Assembly (NCBI RefSeq): GCF_018918075.1
Contig: NZ_JAHLPW010000007.1
Span: 107,733-171,732, forward strand
DNA length: 64,000 nt
Direction of reading: 5' to 3'
Source: Virgibacillus sp. MSJ-26
GTDB taxonomy: Bacteria > Bacillota > Bacilli > Bacillales > Amphibacillaceae
Shown here: piece by piece, positions 28,018-37,510 of the stretch
Layout: each line of letters opens with the position of its first letter
How positions within the stretch are numbered: position 1 is the first letter of the stretch
Program-made: the position numbers and the translations under genes
Notes under the pieces: model-generated
What the model saw: the letters and a program-made list of their open reading frames with translations, nothing else
What the model was told of the DNA's origin: nothing
The model's database searches: none

Positions 28018-28411
28018 CAGTTATTAACAAAAGAATGTTATCGCAAATGGAATATAACGTTACTTATAAAGTAAATTAGGTGAATATATTCCATTTGCCG
28101 AACTTCTATACACAAATATTTAACATATTACTCTTTCTGGATGAGTGTAGATGATAATTTCCATATAAATTGAAGCTTGATTGCTTTATAATGTAGACAA
28201 AAATCTTGTTATAAAAAGATTTTAGTTACCAACATACTTATACAGTTTACTTAATTTAACCTATGGTATGCCGTTTACTTGCGACTCTTTCACATATTAG
28301 CCATGACATTTCGGATTAATTGTGAATTATTGAACATAAATCTTCCCCCAATCCCTTAAAACTGCTATTATGAAAGCGTATACAAAATATAATTTAAAGG
28401 AGATGAGATTT
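28018..28411. other. Intergenic region, no gene seen
   Basis: AT-rich, stops in all frames, no tRNA or strong terminator. It presumably holds the promoter of the DoxX-like gene; no convincing -35/-10 pair was found. Confidence 0.5.
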
Positions 28412-28918
28412 GTGATAGTCGATTTTATCCGTAATAATAAGGTCATGGCGGCAATCTTAGCATTTATTCGAATTTATATTGGGTACGCTTGGTTAACTGC
28501 AGGTATAGGGAAAATAAGCGGATTTGACGCAAGCGGATACCTACAGGGTGCCATAGCAAGTGCAGCGGGAGAAGATCCGGCTGTACAAGGTTGGTGGGCA
28601 GTATTTCTGGAATATGTTGCTTTGCCAAACGCAGGACTCTTCAGCACTTTAGTTGCTTGGGGAGAAGTTTTGGTAGGGGTCGCACTTATCTTAGGAATCT
28701 TTACTAACTTCGCAGCTCTCATGGGCATCACAATGAATTTCGCCTTCTTATTCAGTGGCACAGTAAGTACGAATGCGCAAATGGTTTTACTAACAACCTT
28801 CTTACTTGTTGCAGGGTTTAACGCTGGAAGATACGGACTTGACCGTTGGGTGATTCCATATCTTAAAAGTAAACTTACAACCAAAGGCCCGAAACCCTTA
28901 CAGAAATCAGCCGCATAA
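28412..28918 (+). CDS. DoxX-family membrane protein
   Basis: A 168-residue four-helix membrane protein of the DoxX/DoxD group (relatives include thiosulfate:quinone oxidoreductase subunits and oxidoreductase-associated proteins). The first helix block reads FIRIYIGYAWLTAGIGKISG, and the second region has WGEVLVGVALILGIFTNFAALMG in outline; the C-terminus is basic. GTG 28412 is chosen because GGAG lies 9 bases upstream; an ATG nine bases earlier abuts the ribosome site. It sits between the two repeat copies. The redox partner is unknown. Confidence 0.85.
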   Translation: MIVDFIRNNKVMAAILAFIRIYIGYAWLTAGIGKISGFDASGYLQGAIASAAGEDPAVQGWWAVFLEYVALPNAGLFSTLVAWGEVLVGVALILGIFTNFAALMGITMNFAFLFSGTVSTNAQMVLLTTFLLVAGFNAGRYGLDRWVIPYLKSKLTTKGPKPLQKSAA

Positions 28919-29100
28919 AAATTGGTCAATCTGTCTTTTATAAAAGTGCCGGTCAATTAAATGAATCATCATCCTGTTGATCGCTTTCTTATACAAGACA
29001 TCGCACCTATGACTATCATACTCATTTCAATGAATCCTATAAAAACAAAACGCATCGGCATTGTAAGATGTAATCAAATTGAATATAAATAAGTATTTAG

Positions 29101-29131
29101 AAAACGATTCCCTTAGATGAGGAATCGTTTT
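29101..29131 (+). terminator. Rho-independent terminator downstream of the DoxX-like gene
   Basis: AAAACGATTCC / GGAATCGTTTT, perfect 11-bp stem, then TATTTTG. The interval 28919-29100 shows no gene. Confidence 0.8.
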
Positions 29132-29339
29132 ATTTTGAGAATAATCCAGATATACGTGCTCAATGTTTTAAGCGTTGACCTCAATTACTAACTATGAGCT
29201 AGCCCCTGCTGTAATCAGCCTTTTGACTATGCTATATGATTCTAAAAAGGAAATACATGAGCGCTTATCAAGATGCGTGAGGGGAAAATTGAAGAATCAT
29301 ACATCTTGAATAATCAGTTCAGTTATGGAATATAAAAAC

Positions 29340-29586
29340 GAAGTCTCGCAAGTTTTTTAATACCAAAACTTGCCTGCTAGTTGCTGGGCGCTAAAACTGG
29401 ACGTAACAAAAGCGCGGGGCGGCCGGTTAGGAACGTACAAGCTGGAGAAGACCTGACGAGATAAAGGAGAGCCGAAGAGCGGAGCGATTCGAGTTCGACT
29501 TATCGTAGGAAGGCATTCGAAGCTTGGTAGTTGCTGGGCGCTGAAGCTGGACGCGGCCAATTTTCAGTATAAAGTTATCCACAGGA
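29340..29586. repeat. About 250-bp dispersed repeat, copy 2, ending in a DnaA box
   Basis: Same orientation and ends as copy 1 (27448-27697), with scattered substitutions and a few small indels. TTATCCACA at 29575-29583. The two copies bracket the candidate small selenoprotein and the DoxX-like gene. No gene is seen in 29132-29339. Confidence 0.9.
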
Positions 29587-29630
29587 ATTTTAATCTTATA
29601 GTTTCCTTAACTATAAGAAAAAGACACTCG

Positions 29631-29655
29631 AACTTTTAATTGTTCTAAGTGTCTT
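29631..29655 (-). terminator. Hairpin downstream of tatA
   Basis: AAGACACT pairs with AGTGTCTT, with GAAC/GTTC inside. On the minus strand the hairpin is followed by TTTTTCTTATAG. It probably ends the fdhA-fdnH-fdnI-tatA transcript. Confidence 0.65.
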
Positions 29656-29708
29656 CCAACAAATATTCAAAACATAATAATCGAGAAATCTTAGTTTGTT
29701 AACTAGTT

Positions 29709-29897
29709 CTATTTTTTGTTATCTTCAGCCTTCGTGTCGTTTTCTTCTTCATCTTCCATAATACCCTTGGTGGAAAGCTTAAATTCTCTTAAAGTTTTAC
29801 CGACAGCCTGACCGAGTTCGGGTAACTTATTAGGGCCAAATATAATCAACGCAAGGACAAGGATTAAAATTAGACTGGGTATACCTATGTTCGCCAT
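29709..29897 (-). CDS. tatA: Twin-arginine translocase subunit TatA (copy 1)
   Basis: 62 residues: a short N-terminus, one membrane helix ([16 protein letters not shown]), the [10 protein letters not shown] hinge, an amphipathic helix ([15 protein letters not shown]) and an acidic tail. It forms the export pore for folded, cofactor-loaded proteins. Last gene of the formate dehydrogenase cluster, whose catalytic subunit has a Tat signal. A close paralogue at 34929-35108 sits in the same position behind the dms-type operon. Confidence 0.95.
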   Translation of the reverse strand: MANIGIPSLILILVLALIIFGPNKLPELGQAVGKTLREFKLSTKGIMEDEEENDTKAEDNKK

Positions 29898-29969
29898 TAG
29901 AAATCCTCCTTTTTATAGTGACATGATGTACACTTAAAGCGACGACTCTTATATTCTTTTGTAAAAGCT

Positions 29970-30653
29970 TCAGCTTATTTTGTGGGTTACTTTTTCTTCT
30001 GGTTCTTTTTCTTCATGCTCTGTAACATCATTATACCACAGTTCGTGATGATCTTTTGCATATTCACGATCCATGTAACCTGTTGTCATTGCATTAAAGG
30101 ATGTTCGTTCATTTGGATGAAATGCAACCAAATAAACGTGAACAAAGAAAAATAAAGTTAACATAACAGCTGACAGATCATGGAGAAATAGCATGATAAG
30201 TCCAACTGTTGGTGAAAACAAATTGAACCAAAGAATTAGACCAGATACGGCTAACAAGAAACCAAAGACAACAGCGAACAGGTAAAACATCTTCTGACCG
30301 GTATTGTATTTCTCTTGAGGAGGCATGTCACCTCCTCCTACAAAGTAATGTTTAGGAGCCGCTAGCAACCAGCCGAAGTCACTTTTATTCCATTTAAAAG
30401 CTTTTAAAAACCCAAATCGCTTTTTAGAAAAGATGAAGTAAAGAATCGGAGCTATTATAAATATAACACCACCAATTCTATGAATAAGCCTAATAACATA
30501 ACCTGCCTCGGTTACTAATAGTTTTGACGACCCTTCAAAGAAAACTGCATACCCTGTAAGCAAAGCAAGGATAAATCCGATAGCCACTGTCCAATGCAAT
30601 ACCATATCTACTCGATTATATCTCTTCACTAACGTCTTCTGCTTTTTACTCAT
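29970..30653 (-). CDS. fdnI: Formate dehydrogenase cytochrome b subunit (gamma)
   Basis: A 227-residue membrane anchor that passes electrons from the Fe-S subunit to quinone through b haems. The sequence shows VLHWTVAIGFILALLTGY (helix 1 with His), a second helix with IRLIHRIGGVIFIIAPI, a third near residues 135-160 and FLHDLSAVMLTLFFFVHVYL near 170, matching the cytochrome b561-type FdhI layout. Its ATG lies 8 bases inside the fdnH end, behind GGAGG. The longer frame starting at 30722 runs into fdnH without a ribosome site. Confidence 0.92.
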   Translation of the reverse strand: MSKKQKTLVKRYNRVDMVLHWTVAIGFILALLTGYAVFFEGSSKLLVTEAGYVIRLIHRIGGVIFIIAPILYFIFSKKRFGFLKAFKWNKSDFGWLLAAPKHYFVGGGDMPPQEKYNTGQKMFYLFAVVFGFLLAVSGLILWFNLFSPTVGLIMLFLHDLSAVMLTLFFFVHVYLVAFHPNERTSFNAMTTGYMDREYAKDHHELWYNDVTEHEEKEPEEKVTHKIS

Positions 30654-31488
30654 TTTCTTCGCCTCCATCGTCCGGGGGTTCCTCTTGTGACTCTTCATTT
30701 CCGAACGTTGCCGATGACACAATAAAGTTAGTCAATAAACCAACTGCTGTGGCGCCCATTAGAAGTTGTGTTGCTGGTTTTAAAACATCACGGCGATAAG
30801 AGATTAATTCATTTGTTTCTGGCTCTACAGGTAAACCGTACGTTTCAGGTCCTTCCGTTAAAATGTAAATATAGTGTGTTCCCCCCATTTCAGTATCTCC
30901 GTAGACATTTGCATTCGGAAATCTATCTTTAATGCTGTCTACACGAGCATGGGCTTTCTCTACTGCGGATTCCCACGTGTCAAATTCAAGAGCATTTGTA
31001 GGACAAGTTCGTACACAGGCCGGCAATTCACCATTTGTCACTCTATCCTGACAAAAATCACATTTATTCATCCGCTTATTCCCAGTTAATGTATCTGTTT
31101 CATAACGAGGAATATCAAATGGACAAGCCTTTGAGCAGTACGTACAGCCAATACATTTATCATTGTCAAAACCAACAAACCCATCCTCGTGAGTAAATAA
31201 CGCCTCTGATGGACAGACCTCTACACACGGTGCATCAGTACAGTGCATACACTGATCTTTTCTTATTAACCAATCCATCGTGCCAGTGTCTTCATCATAT
31301 TGCTCGATAAAGTTCATCAACATAAGCGTATTTACAGAACGATCAGCTGGGTTTTGATACGTTCCAGGAACCTTCTCGAATTCCGTGGCTGGGAGGTTGT
31401 GCCATTCTTTACAGGCTATTTGACAAGCCTTACATCCAGTACAAAGGGTAGTATCCACCAAAATAGCTTTATCATTTTTCTCAGCCAT
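30646..31488 (-). CDS. fdnH: Formate dehydrogenase iron-sulfur subunit (beta)
   Basis: A 280-residue electron-transfer subunit with four ferredoxin-type cysteine clusters: CTGCKACQIACKEWH (about residue 16), CMHCTDAPCVEVCP (about 76), CIGCTYCSKACPFDIP (about 110) and CDFCQDRVTNGELPACVRTCP (about 138). One C-terminal hydrophobic segment (about 240-260) anchors it. It begins 2 bases after the fdhA stop with GGGAGGG upstream and overlaps fdnI. It links the Mo/W site of FdhA to the cytochrome b. Confidence 0.95.
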   Translation of the reverse strand: MAEKNDKAILVDTTLCTGCKACQIACKEWHNLPATEFEKVPGTYQNPADRSVNTLMLMNFIEQYDEDTGTMDWLIRKDQCMHCTDAPCVEVCPSEALFTHEDGFVGFDNDKCIGCTYCSKACPFDIPRYETDTLTGNKRMNKCDFCQDRVTNGELPACVRTCPTNALEFDTWESAVEKAHARVDSIKDRFPNANVYGDTEMGGTHYIYILTEGPETYGLPVEPETNELISYRRDVLKPATQLLMGATAVGLLTNFIVSSATFGNEESQEEPPDDGGEENE

Positions 31489-31490
31489 GA

Positions 31491-34400
31491 TTATTTCCCT
31501 CCCTTTGTCACATTACATGCGCAAGACTTATACTCAGGAGTCCCTGTATTTGGGTCATAACCTGCATTAGTCACTGTGTTAATAGTTTCTCCCTGTACTA
31601 AACCTTTGAATCCCCAACCCCAAGGTACACCAATCACTTCAACATCTTTACCATCCACTTTTAATGTTTGCATACGATCTGTAACCATTGCATCAATTGT
31701 AACTTCACCACGAGGCGTTGAGATTGTAACTGAGTCACCCGATTTGACACCTAGCTTTCTCGCTAGGTTTTTACTAATTTCTGCAAAGTTAGATGGCATC
31801 AATTCATTTAACTGTGGTGTATTTCGTGTTACACCACCGGATAAGAACTGTTCTGTTACCATATATGTCGTTAAGACATGCGGGTAATCATTTCCTCCAT
31901 CATTAACTTGGAACTCAGGTAATCCTTCATGCGTCGAAGTCGGATTTGATTGCTGACTAAACATCGGATTCTTAACAGGTGATTCCAGTGATTCATAGTG
32001 AGCTGGGATTGGCCCATCACCAATGCCACCTTCTTTACTAATAGGGGCTGCTTTAAATACATTCGGATCATACCCCTTTTTAAGTTCGATATTAGGCGCA
32101 TCTATCTGTGGCATGGTGAACGCTCCACGGAATAATGCTCCTTTTCCTTCTCCATTTGAGAAGACTTTACCTCCTTCTGGCGTATCTGGAGCTTTGTCTT
32201 TCGCAGCGATGTGTAGGACATCATCTCCCACCCATTTTTTTCCATCCCAAGATACTAGAGCTCTATCTTTATCACGAGGTTGCCCTTTTTTATCCACAGA
32301 GCCTCGGTTCCAAAGTACTCTTGTATTGTCCGGCCAAGCAAATGTCCATTGAGCATGAATTCCAAGTCCACTTGGATCTGAGTTATCATGTCGTAATGAA
32401 TTATTTCCTTTTTCGGTAATAACGCCTGAATAAAGTCCACCTAAACCGGAAGATACCTTTCCAGGTTCTATACTTTGAATCTGTGAACCGGATTCTAGCA
32501 ATTTACCAGTCTTTAAATCATAACCATTTATTTCTTTCAGTACAGCCTCCATGTTGATACCATGGCTCTCAACCGGGTAGTCCCAAGTCGAGTCAAGTAT
32601 ACCCTTGTCCTTTGAATCCTTACTTTTAGCGTAAAGCTTTTTAATTTTCCACATTAATTCATAGATAATGTCAGCATCTGGCTTTGCCTCTCCTGGTGGA
32701 GGAACAATTGCCTTTTTGCCTTGAATCCAACGAGAAGAATTGGTCATAGTTCCGTCCTTTTCAAAAGTGACTGCTGCTGGCAAAAGTATAACTTCTGTTT
32801 TAATATCTTTAGGATTATAGTCTGGATGTAACCAAAAAGAACTTGTTTCTGTTTCAAAAACTTCAGATACCACTAGTAAATCTAATTTACTTAAACCTTC
32901 TAAAGCCATATCTAAATTTGGTGTACTTACTGCTGGATTTTGTCCAAAAATAAAGCCCAACTTAAACATATCTTGGTTTAACTTCTCAAAAATAGGAACA
33001 TAAGCAGCATTCGATATTTTAGAATTACGTTTCGGTATATTTTGATATCCGAATTCATTTTCAGGTGTTGCTTTATCACCAAACCAAGCTTTTAAGAGCG
33101 ATATCATTTTTTTACCTGTTGATGTTCCAACAGCTTGGATATAATCATTCAATGTCGGATGTGCGTCAGTAGGGATAGGTATATAACCTGGTAAAATATG
33201 TGCCATACAAGCAAGGTCTGTTGTCCCTTGAACATTAGGCTCTCCACGGTTTGCGTTAATTCCGCCACCTGCCATTCCCATATTACCAAGTAATAGTTGA
33301 ATAATGGCATACATTCTGATTCCTTGCGTTCCTACTGATTTTTGAGTCATGCCTAGTGCATATAAAATGGTTCCAGGACGATTATTAACAAATGTTTCAG
33401 CCACCAATTTCATTTTATCGACTGGCATGCCGGTAATGTCACTAGACTTTTCAAAAGTATAGTCCTTAAAATGTTCTTTTAACTTCATCAATACGCAATC
33501 AGGATCATCTAAGGAGTCTGCTTTTAGAGGTAAACCCTCTGAATCGAGTTGATATGTCCAGCTATCTTTCTCATAAGAGTTATTCTCTTTTATATAACCT
33601 GAGAACAGACCATCATGAAAACTAAAGTCTGGATTGACTTTATACAATGCATTGGTATGCTCTCGAATATAAGTTTCATCATACAATTTATTATCAATAA
33701 TATATTTGACGATAGCACCTAAATAACCAATGTCTGTACCAGGCCGGACAGGAGCATATATATCAGCAACTTTTGCAGTTCGGTTGAAGCGTGGATCTAC
33801 AACAATCAATGTTGCGCCACGTTTCTGTGCTTCTAGTATCCAGCGCATGGCTAAAGGATGGCATTCCGCTGTATTGTTTCCGCCAATTAAAATAACTTTT
33901 GAATTCTTCATATCTGTAAAACTATTTGTCATTGCACCGCTACCAAATGAAGGGGCTAAACTAGCCACCGTAGGAGCGTGTCATATCTCGGCCTGGTGTG
34001 AATAATTATGAACGCCCAAGGCACGATTAAACTTTGTATAAAGGTAAGCTTCTTCGTTATCTATTTCAGCACTACCAAGGCTAAAGATACCATCTAACCG
34101 ATTAACAGTGACGTCTTCTCCGTCAATATTATCCGTTTCAACAAATGTATCTTCGCGTACTTCTTTTACTTTATTTGCAATTGTATCAAGAGCTTCTTCC
34201 CAAGAAATAGGTTCCCATTTATCACTGCCAGGCTTTCTAACGAGAGGATGTGTTAAACGCTCCTCTGAATTAGTTAATTCTTTCATGGAACGACCTTTTG
34301 GACATAAGGCACCCTCATTAATTGGGTGATCAGGTAGACCTTCTGTGGAAATAATTTTGCCGTCTTTCACTTTTACTTCAAGACCACAACCCACAGAGCA

Positions 34401-34565
34401 AAAATGACAAAGACCAAGTGCCGTTGCCGCTCCTGCCGTCATTAATGGAAACGCTTTTTCTCCAGCTAAAGTTGTAGCCTGAACAGTTTCCTTATCTGCT
34501 AGTGCCGCAGCTGCAACAGAAGCTGCTGTAAACTTCATAAAGTTTCTTCGTGAAATTTTTGGCAT
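31491..34565 (-). CDS. fdhA: Formate dehydrogenase alpha subunit, selenocysteine-containing (UGA at 33981-33983)
   Basis: Catalytic molybdopterin subunit oxidising formate to CO2 outside the membrane; 1,024 residues when UGA is read as Sec. Tat signal SRRNFMKFTAASVAAAALA at residues 5-23; [4Fe-4S] motif CHFCSVGCGLEVKVKDGK then LCPKGRS; Sec is residue 195 in HSYHQAEI-U-HAPTVASL style context (here NYSHQAEIUHAPTV), matching Sec196 of E. coli FdnG. C-terminal dinucleotide-binding domain with GDSVTISTPRGEV and WGWGFKG. A stop-based reading splits it at 33981. The start follows GGAGGCGG. First gene of fdhA-fdnH-fdnI-tatA. Confidence 0.95.
33954..33983 (-). promoter_or_regulatory. SECIS hairpin of fdhA
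   Basis: On the minus strand, 19 bases after the UGA codon, GGCTA-GTT-TAGCC forms a 5-bp stem with a GTT loop, extendable below by GG/CC. Position and loop agree with the E. coli fdnG SECIS, which lies 18 bases after its UGA. Confidence 0.75.
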
Positions 34566-34928
34566 GATACCGCCTCCAATTTTAACTTTTTATTACTATC
34601 TAGAATCTAGGAACTTACTAAGACCAAAGGGTTATAATCCGTGTTCTTAGCTTGTTTTAGACCTGTATCGTGATTCCTTTGGTTATCTAAATTATATCAC
34701 CTGGATGCAGTGCCAAATGTGAGTGTTTTTTAACTTTACTAGAGTTAGTACTGTAGACGTAGTTAAAACTTTAATTGGAAATCCGGAGTTAATAACTGAT
34801 GAAAATAGTAGTCAAATGAGACCGTTTGCGTTGAGTTCATTGTAACGAAAGCAGAGGGATAAACCTCATCCCAGTGCTGGCTAATTATGTTTAAGAATTT
34901 AACCTTTATCACTCACCCACTGATTTTA
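34566..34928. other. Intergenic region upstream of fdhA, no gene seen
   Basis: Stops in all frames. It must hold the fdhA promoter (minus strand). No FNR-type TGTGA-N6-TCACA palindrome was found here, in contrast to the dms-type operon. Confidence 0.5.
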
Positions 34929-35108
34929 CTATTTCGAGTCATCTTTCCCTTGCCCATGATCATCTTCCATAATGCCTTTAGTTGATTGCTTGAACTCCCT
35001 TAATGTTTTTCCAACGGCTTGTCCAAGTTCTGGTAATTTATTGGGACCGAATATTAATAAGCCAAGGACAAGAATTAAAATTAGACTAGGTACACCGATA
35101 TTCGCCAT
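34929..35108 (-). CDS. tatA: Twin-arginine translocase subunit TatA (copy 2)
   Basis: 59 residues, almost the same as copy 1 from MANIG through TLREF; the acidic tail differs ([12 protein letters not shown]). Helix [15 protein letters not shown], hinge [14 protein letters not shown] lies 8 bases before the ATG. Last gene of the dms-type operon, whose DmsA subunit has a Tat signal. A local duplication lets each respiratory operon carry its own TatA. Confidence 0.94.
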   Translation of the reverse strand: MANIGVPSLILILVLGLLIFGPNKLPELGQAVGKTLREFKQSTKGIMEDDHGQGKDDSK

Positions 35109-35122
35109 TAGACTTCCTCCTT

Positions 35123-36034
35123 TTATTTAATAGATAAAAGATCCTTCTTCTTCTTGCAACCAACACAGATATTCTGCGATTCATTTAGAGTACTAAATGG
35201 TTCATGACATTCAGAGCAAGTTTGACTATAAATTTGGTGATTCACCAGTGTTGCTCTTGAAATAACTTGTTTAAGAGTTATAGCATTCTCTGGACAAATG
35301 TCCTGGCATAAAGAGCAATTGGAGCAATGCTGGGCAGAAATTGAAAAGCCTTTCTCACCAATTTGCAAAACATCTTTTTCACACAAGATCTCACATGCCG
35401 TACATAATGTACATTTCGTTGTATCTATAGATATATCAACAAACTGATAATCCAAATAATATTTTGATAGATCTAAACTTTCATGATTAAAGCGCCACTT
35501 AGCTGGGGTCATCTTCTTAGCAATTTTCTTAAGATCTTTTTCCCATGAGAAAAATAATTCTCTTCGAGTCATAACATGGCCGTCTTCTAATAACTCTTGT
35601 CTGTTGTTGATTTCAAAAGGCTGTTCTCCCAACTCACCTAATATATTGTTTGTATCTTCAATTGTATTTTTCCATGAAAGACTAAGTTCCTGCTTGTCAC
35701 ATACAAGAGTAGTAATACCTTTCTTATAGTAAATAAGTAATTCTTTTATAGTTGGTACAGATTGAGAATCCATGATAAACTGTTTATTCACAATAGAGCG
35801 TTTAGGTAAGAAACCCTCGACTGCTTGAACAGGGCAAATAGCAACACAGTTGCCACACTGCGTACATTTAGTTGTATCTATCAATGGTTCTGCATCCTTT
35901 ATTTCAATAGCATTTTCAGGACATTTATCTATGCATTTTGTACAACTCGAGCGAGGGCTTTGATAAAGTGAACAATGTGGTAAAATTTTATAATCATAAT
36001 CCAAACTTTCCAACCAAGAACTTATAAGTCCCAT
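35123..36034 (-). CDS. Multi-cluster 4Fe-4S protein with C-terminal zinc-ribbon-like end
   Basis: A 303-residue soluble protein. Ferredoxin motifs [15 protein letters not shown] (about residue 31) and [17 protein letters not shown] (about 57), and a second pair [15 protein letters not shown] (about 216) and [16 protein letters not shown] (about 242). The last 35 residues carry a four-Cys CSECHEPF...CVGCKKKKD unit. The middle 100 residues lack motifs. It sits between dmsC and tatA2, so it probably feeds electrons to, or matures, the DmsABC-type complex. No exact family name is recognised. Confidence 0.82.
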   Translation of the reverse strand: MGLISSWLESLDYDYKILPHCSLYQSPRSSCTKCIDKCPENAIEIKDAEPLIDTTKCTQCGNCVAICPVQAVEGFLPKRSIVNKQFIMDSQSVPTIKELLIYYKKGITTLVCDKQELSLSWKNTIEDTNNILGELGEQPFEINNRQELLEDGHVMTRRELFFSWEKDLKKIAKKMTPAKWRFNHESLDLSKYYLDYQFVDISIDTTKCTLCTACEILCEKDVLQIGEKGFSISAQHCSNCSLCQDICPENAITLKQVISRATLVNHQIYSQTCSECHEPFSTLNESQNICVGCKKKKDLLSIK

Positions 36035-36057
36035 TTTAAAGCCCCCTTATTTTTTTA

Positions 36058-36903
36058 TTATGAACCTAATAAGTAAAATACATAACGACTCATACCTTCT
36101 GATAGCACAAAAACTAATAAAGTAACAATTGTTAAGATCGTATATGACTTTCTATAAGACGATAATGTTAAATAACCTAACAATGAAACACCTAAAATTG
36201 AAATAACCCATCGTATCCCAGTTATAACTTTATACGTAGCCATCACACTTGCTGAAATTGAACTGCTTACAATGATGATTTCTGTTGCTTCTGGTGTGTA
36301 TAATGCCGTACCAAGTATATGCAAGCCAAAACCTGCCAAGGCAGTGCTTAAACCTATTTTCAAAAACTGTTTTGCCTCAATTTCTATGCCTTTTTTATAT
36401 AAGCTCGTGGTCAGTAATGTGACAGCAAGCACAGCGCCTAGGATAAGAGTTGTTCCGTAAAATGATAAAAATGTGTTCACGGAATGCCAAGGTCCAATTA
36501 AGGAATGGGTATAGATGGCTGCCATACAATAAACATCTACAAAACCAACGAGTGCTGTGACAATTAACAACCATGGAAGGACTTTTTTATGATAGAATAG
36601 CCAAGTCACATTCAATACTGCTAATCCTATAAAAGTTCCAGTCACTAAAATTTCTCGGCTCATCCAAGAGGAGCCGACATGTCTGATCGTATTTAATGCA
36701 TTCGTAGGTGTACCAAGATGCGCAAATGAGGCAGCTAAGCCGACAACAGATAGAATACCAATAACAATAAGTGGCAGCTTGAACAGAGAAAATAAATTTA
36801 AATCTTTGCGTCTATTAATAAATTGAAAAACCCATAGCATAAAAGTTCCACCGATAGCTGCTTGTATTGATATAGTGAATATTAATAATGGCCATTCATT
36901 CAT
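36058..36903 (-). CDS. dmsC: DmsC-type membrane anchor subunit
   Basis: A 281-residue membrane protein with eight hydrophobic segments, in the DmsC layout that takes electrons from menaquinol to the DmsAB dimer. Helix 2-3 contains GLAASFAHLGTPTNALNTIR with the His used for quinol oxidation in the family, then SSWMSREI. GGAGG lies 7 bases before ATG 36903. It follows dmsB by 13 bases in the operon. Confidence 0.9.
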   Translation of the reverse strand: MNEWPLLIFTISIQAAIGGTFMLWVFQFINRRKDLNLFSLFKLPLIVIGILSVVGLAASFAHLGTPTNALNTIRHVGSSWMSREILVTGTFIGLAVLNVTWLFYHKKVLPWLLIVTALVGFVDVYCMAAIYTHSLIGPWHSVNTFLSFYGTTLILGAVLAVTLLTTSLYKKGIEIEAKQFLKIGLSTALAGFGLHILGTALYTPEATEIIIVSSSISASVMATYKVITGIRWVISILGVSLLGYLTLSSYRKSYTILTIVTLLVFVLSEGMSRYVFYLLGS

Positions 36904-36916
36904 TATTTATTCCTCC

Positions 36917-37495
36917 TTAATTGCTAGCATGTTTATGTGCATTGATTACTAAGTTTGGTTTTGTAATCTTTGAACTTGGTAATCCTTTTACATCAGCATT
37001 GTCTCCATATTTTTTTCTCAATTCATCAATAGGCCCTATCTCAATAGCTCTAACGGGACATGCCCCTTCACAAGCTGGTCTTTGTCCCTCAGCTAAAAGA
37101 TCTACACATAAATCACACTTCGTCATTTTTCCTAGTTCTTCATTATATTGAGGAGCTCCATAGGGACAATTCCATTCACAATATTTACAACCCACACATT
37201 TATCATGATCTATCACAACAACACCATCTTTTTCTCGCTTGTACATTGCGGTTGTTGGACAGTTCTCAACACACTTAGGCACGTCACAATGATTACATGA
37301 AATAGATAAGAAGTAGGATTGCACGTTTTGAATAAAGCTACCATTGTTATCCTTTGTAAACTTTCCTTCTTCAAATGAATAAACTCTTCTAAAGTTTACA
37401 CCCTCCGGATTATCATTTTTATCTTTACAAGCAATTACACAAGCTTTGCATCCAATACAACGGGCTTGATCAATATAAAATCCCAGTTGAGTCAC
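36917..37495 (-). CDS. dmsB: DmsB-type iron-sulfur subunit
   Basis: 192 residues with four cubane motifs: CIGCKACVIACKDKN (about residue 12), CNHCDVPKCVENCP (about 68), CVGCKYCEWNCPYGAP (about 100) and CDLCVDLLAEGQRPACEGACP (about 126). It carries electrons from DmsC to the molybdenum site of DmsA. GTG start with GGAGGAG 6 bases upstream. It follows dmsA by 15 bases. Confidence 0.93.
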   Translation of the reverse strand: MTQLGFYIDQARCIGCKACVIACKDKNDNPEGVNFRRVYSFEEGKFTKDNNGSFIQNVQSYFLSISCNHCDVPKCVENCPTTAMYKREKDGVVVIDHDKCVGCKYCEWNCPYGAPQYNEELGKMTKCDLCVDLLAEGQRPACEGACPVRAIEIGPIDELRKKYGDNADVKGLPSSKITKPNLVINAHKHASN

Positions 37496-37510
37496 ATCAT
37501 TCTCCTCCTT

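Noticed and set aside
33981..33983. TGA in fdhA as a disabling stop mutation
   Set aside because: It is at the exact Sec position of formate dehydrogenases, followed by a SECIS hairpin, and the genome region encodes the whole Sec machinery.
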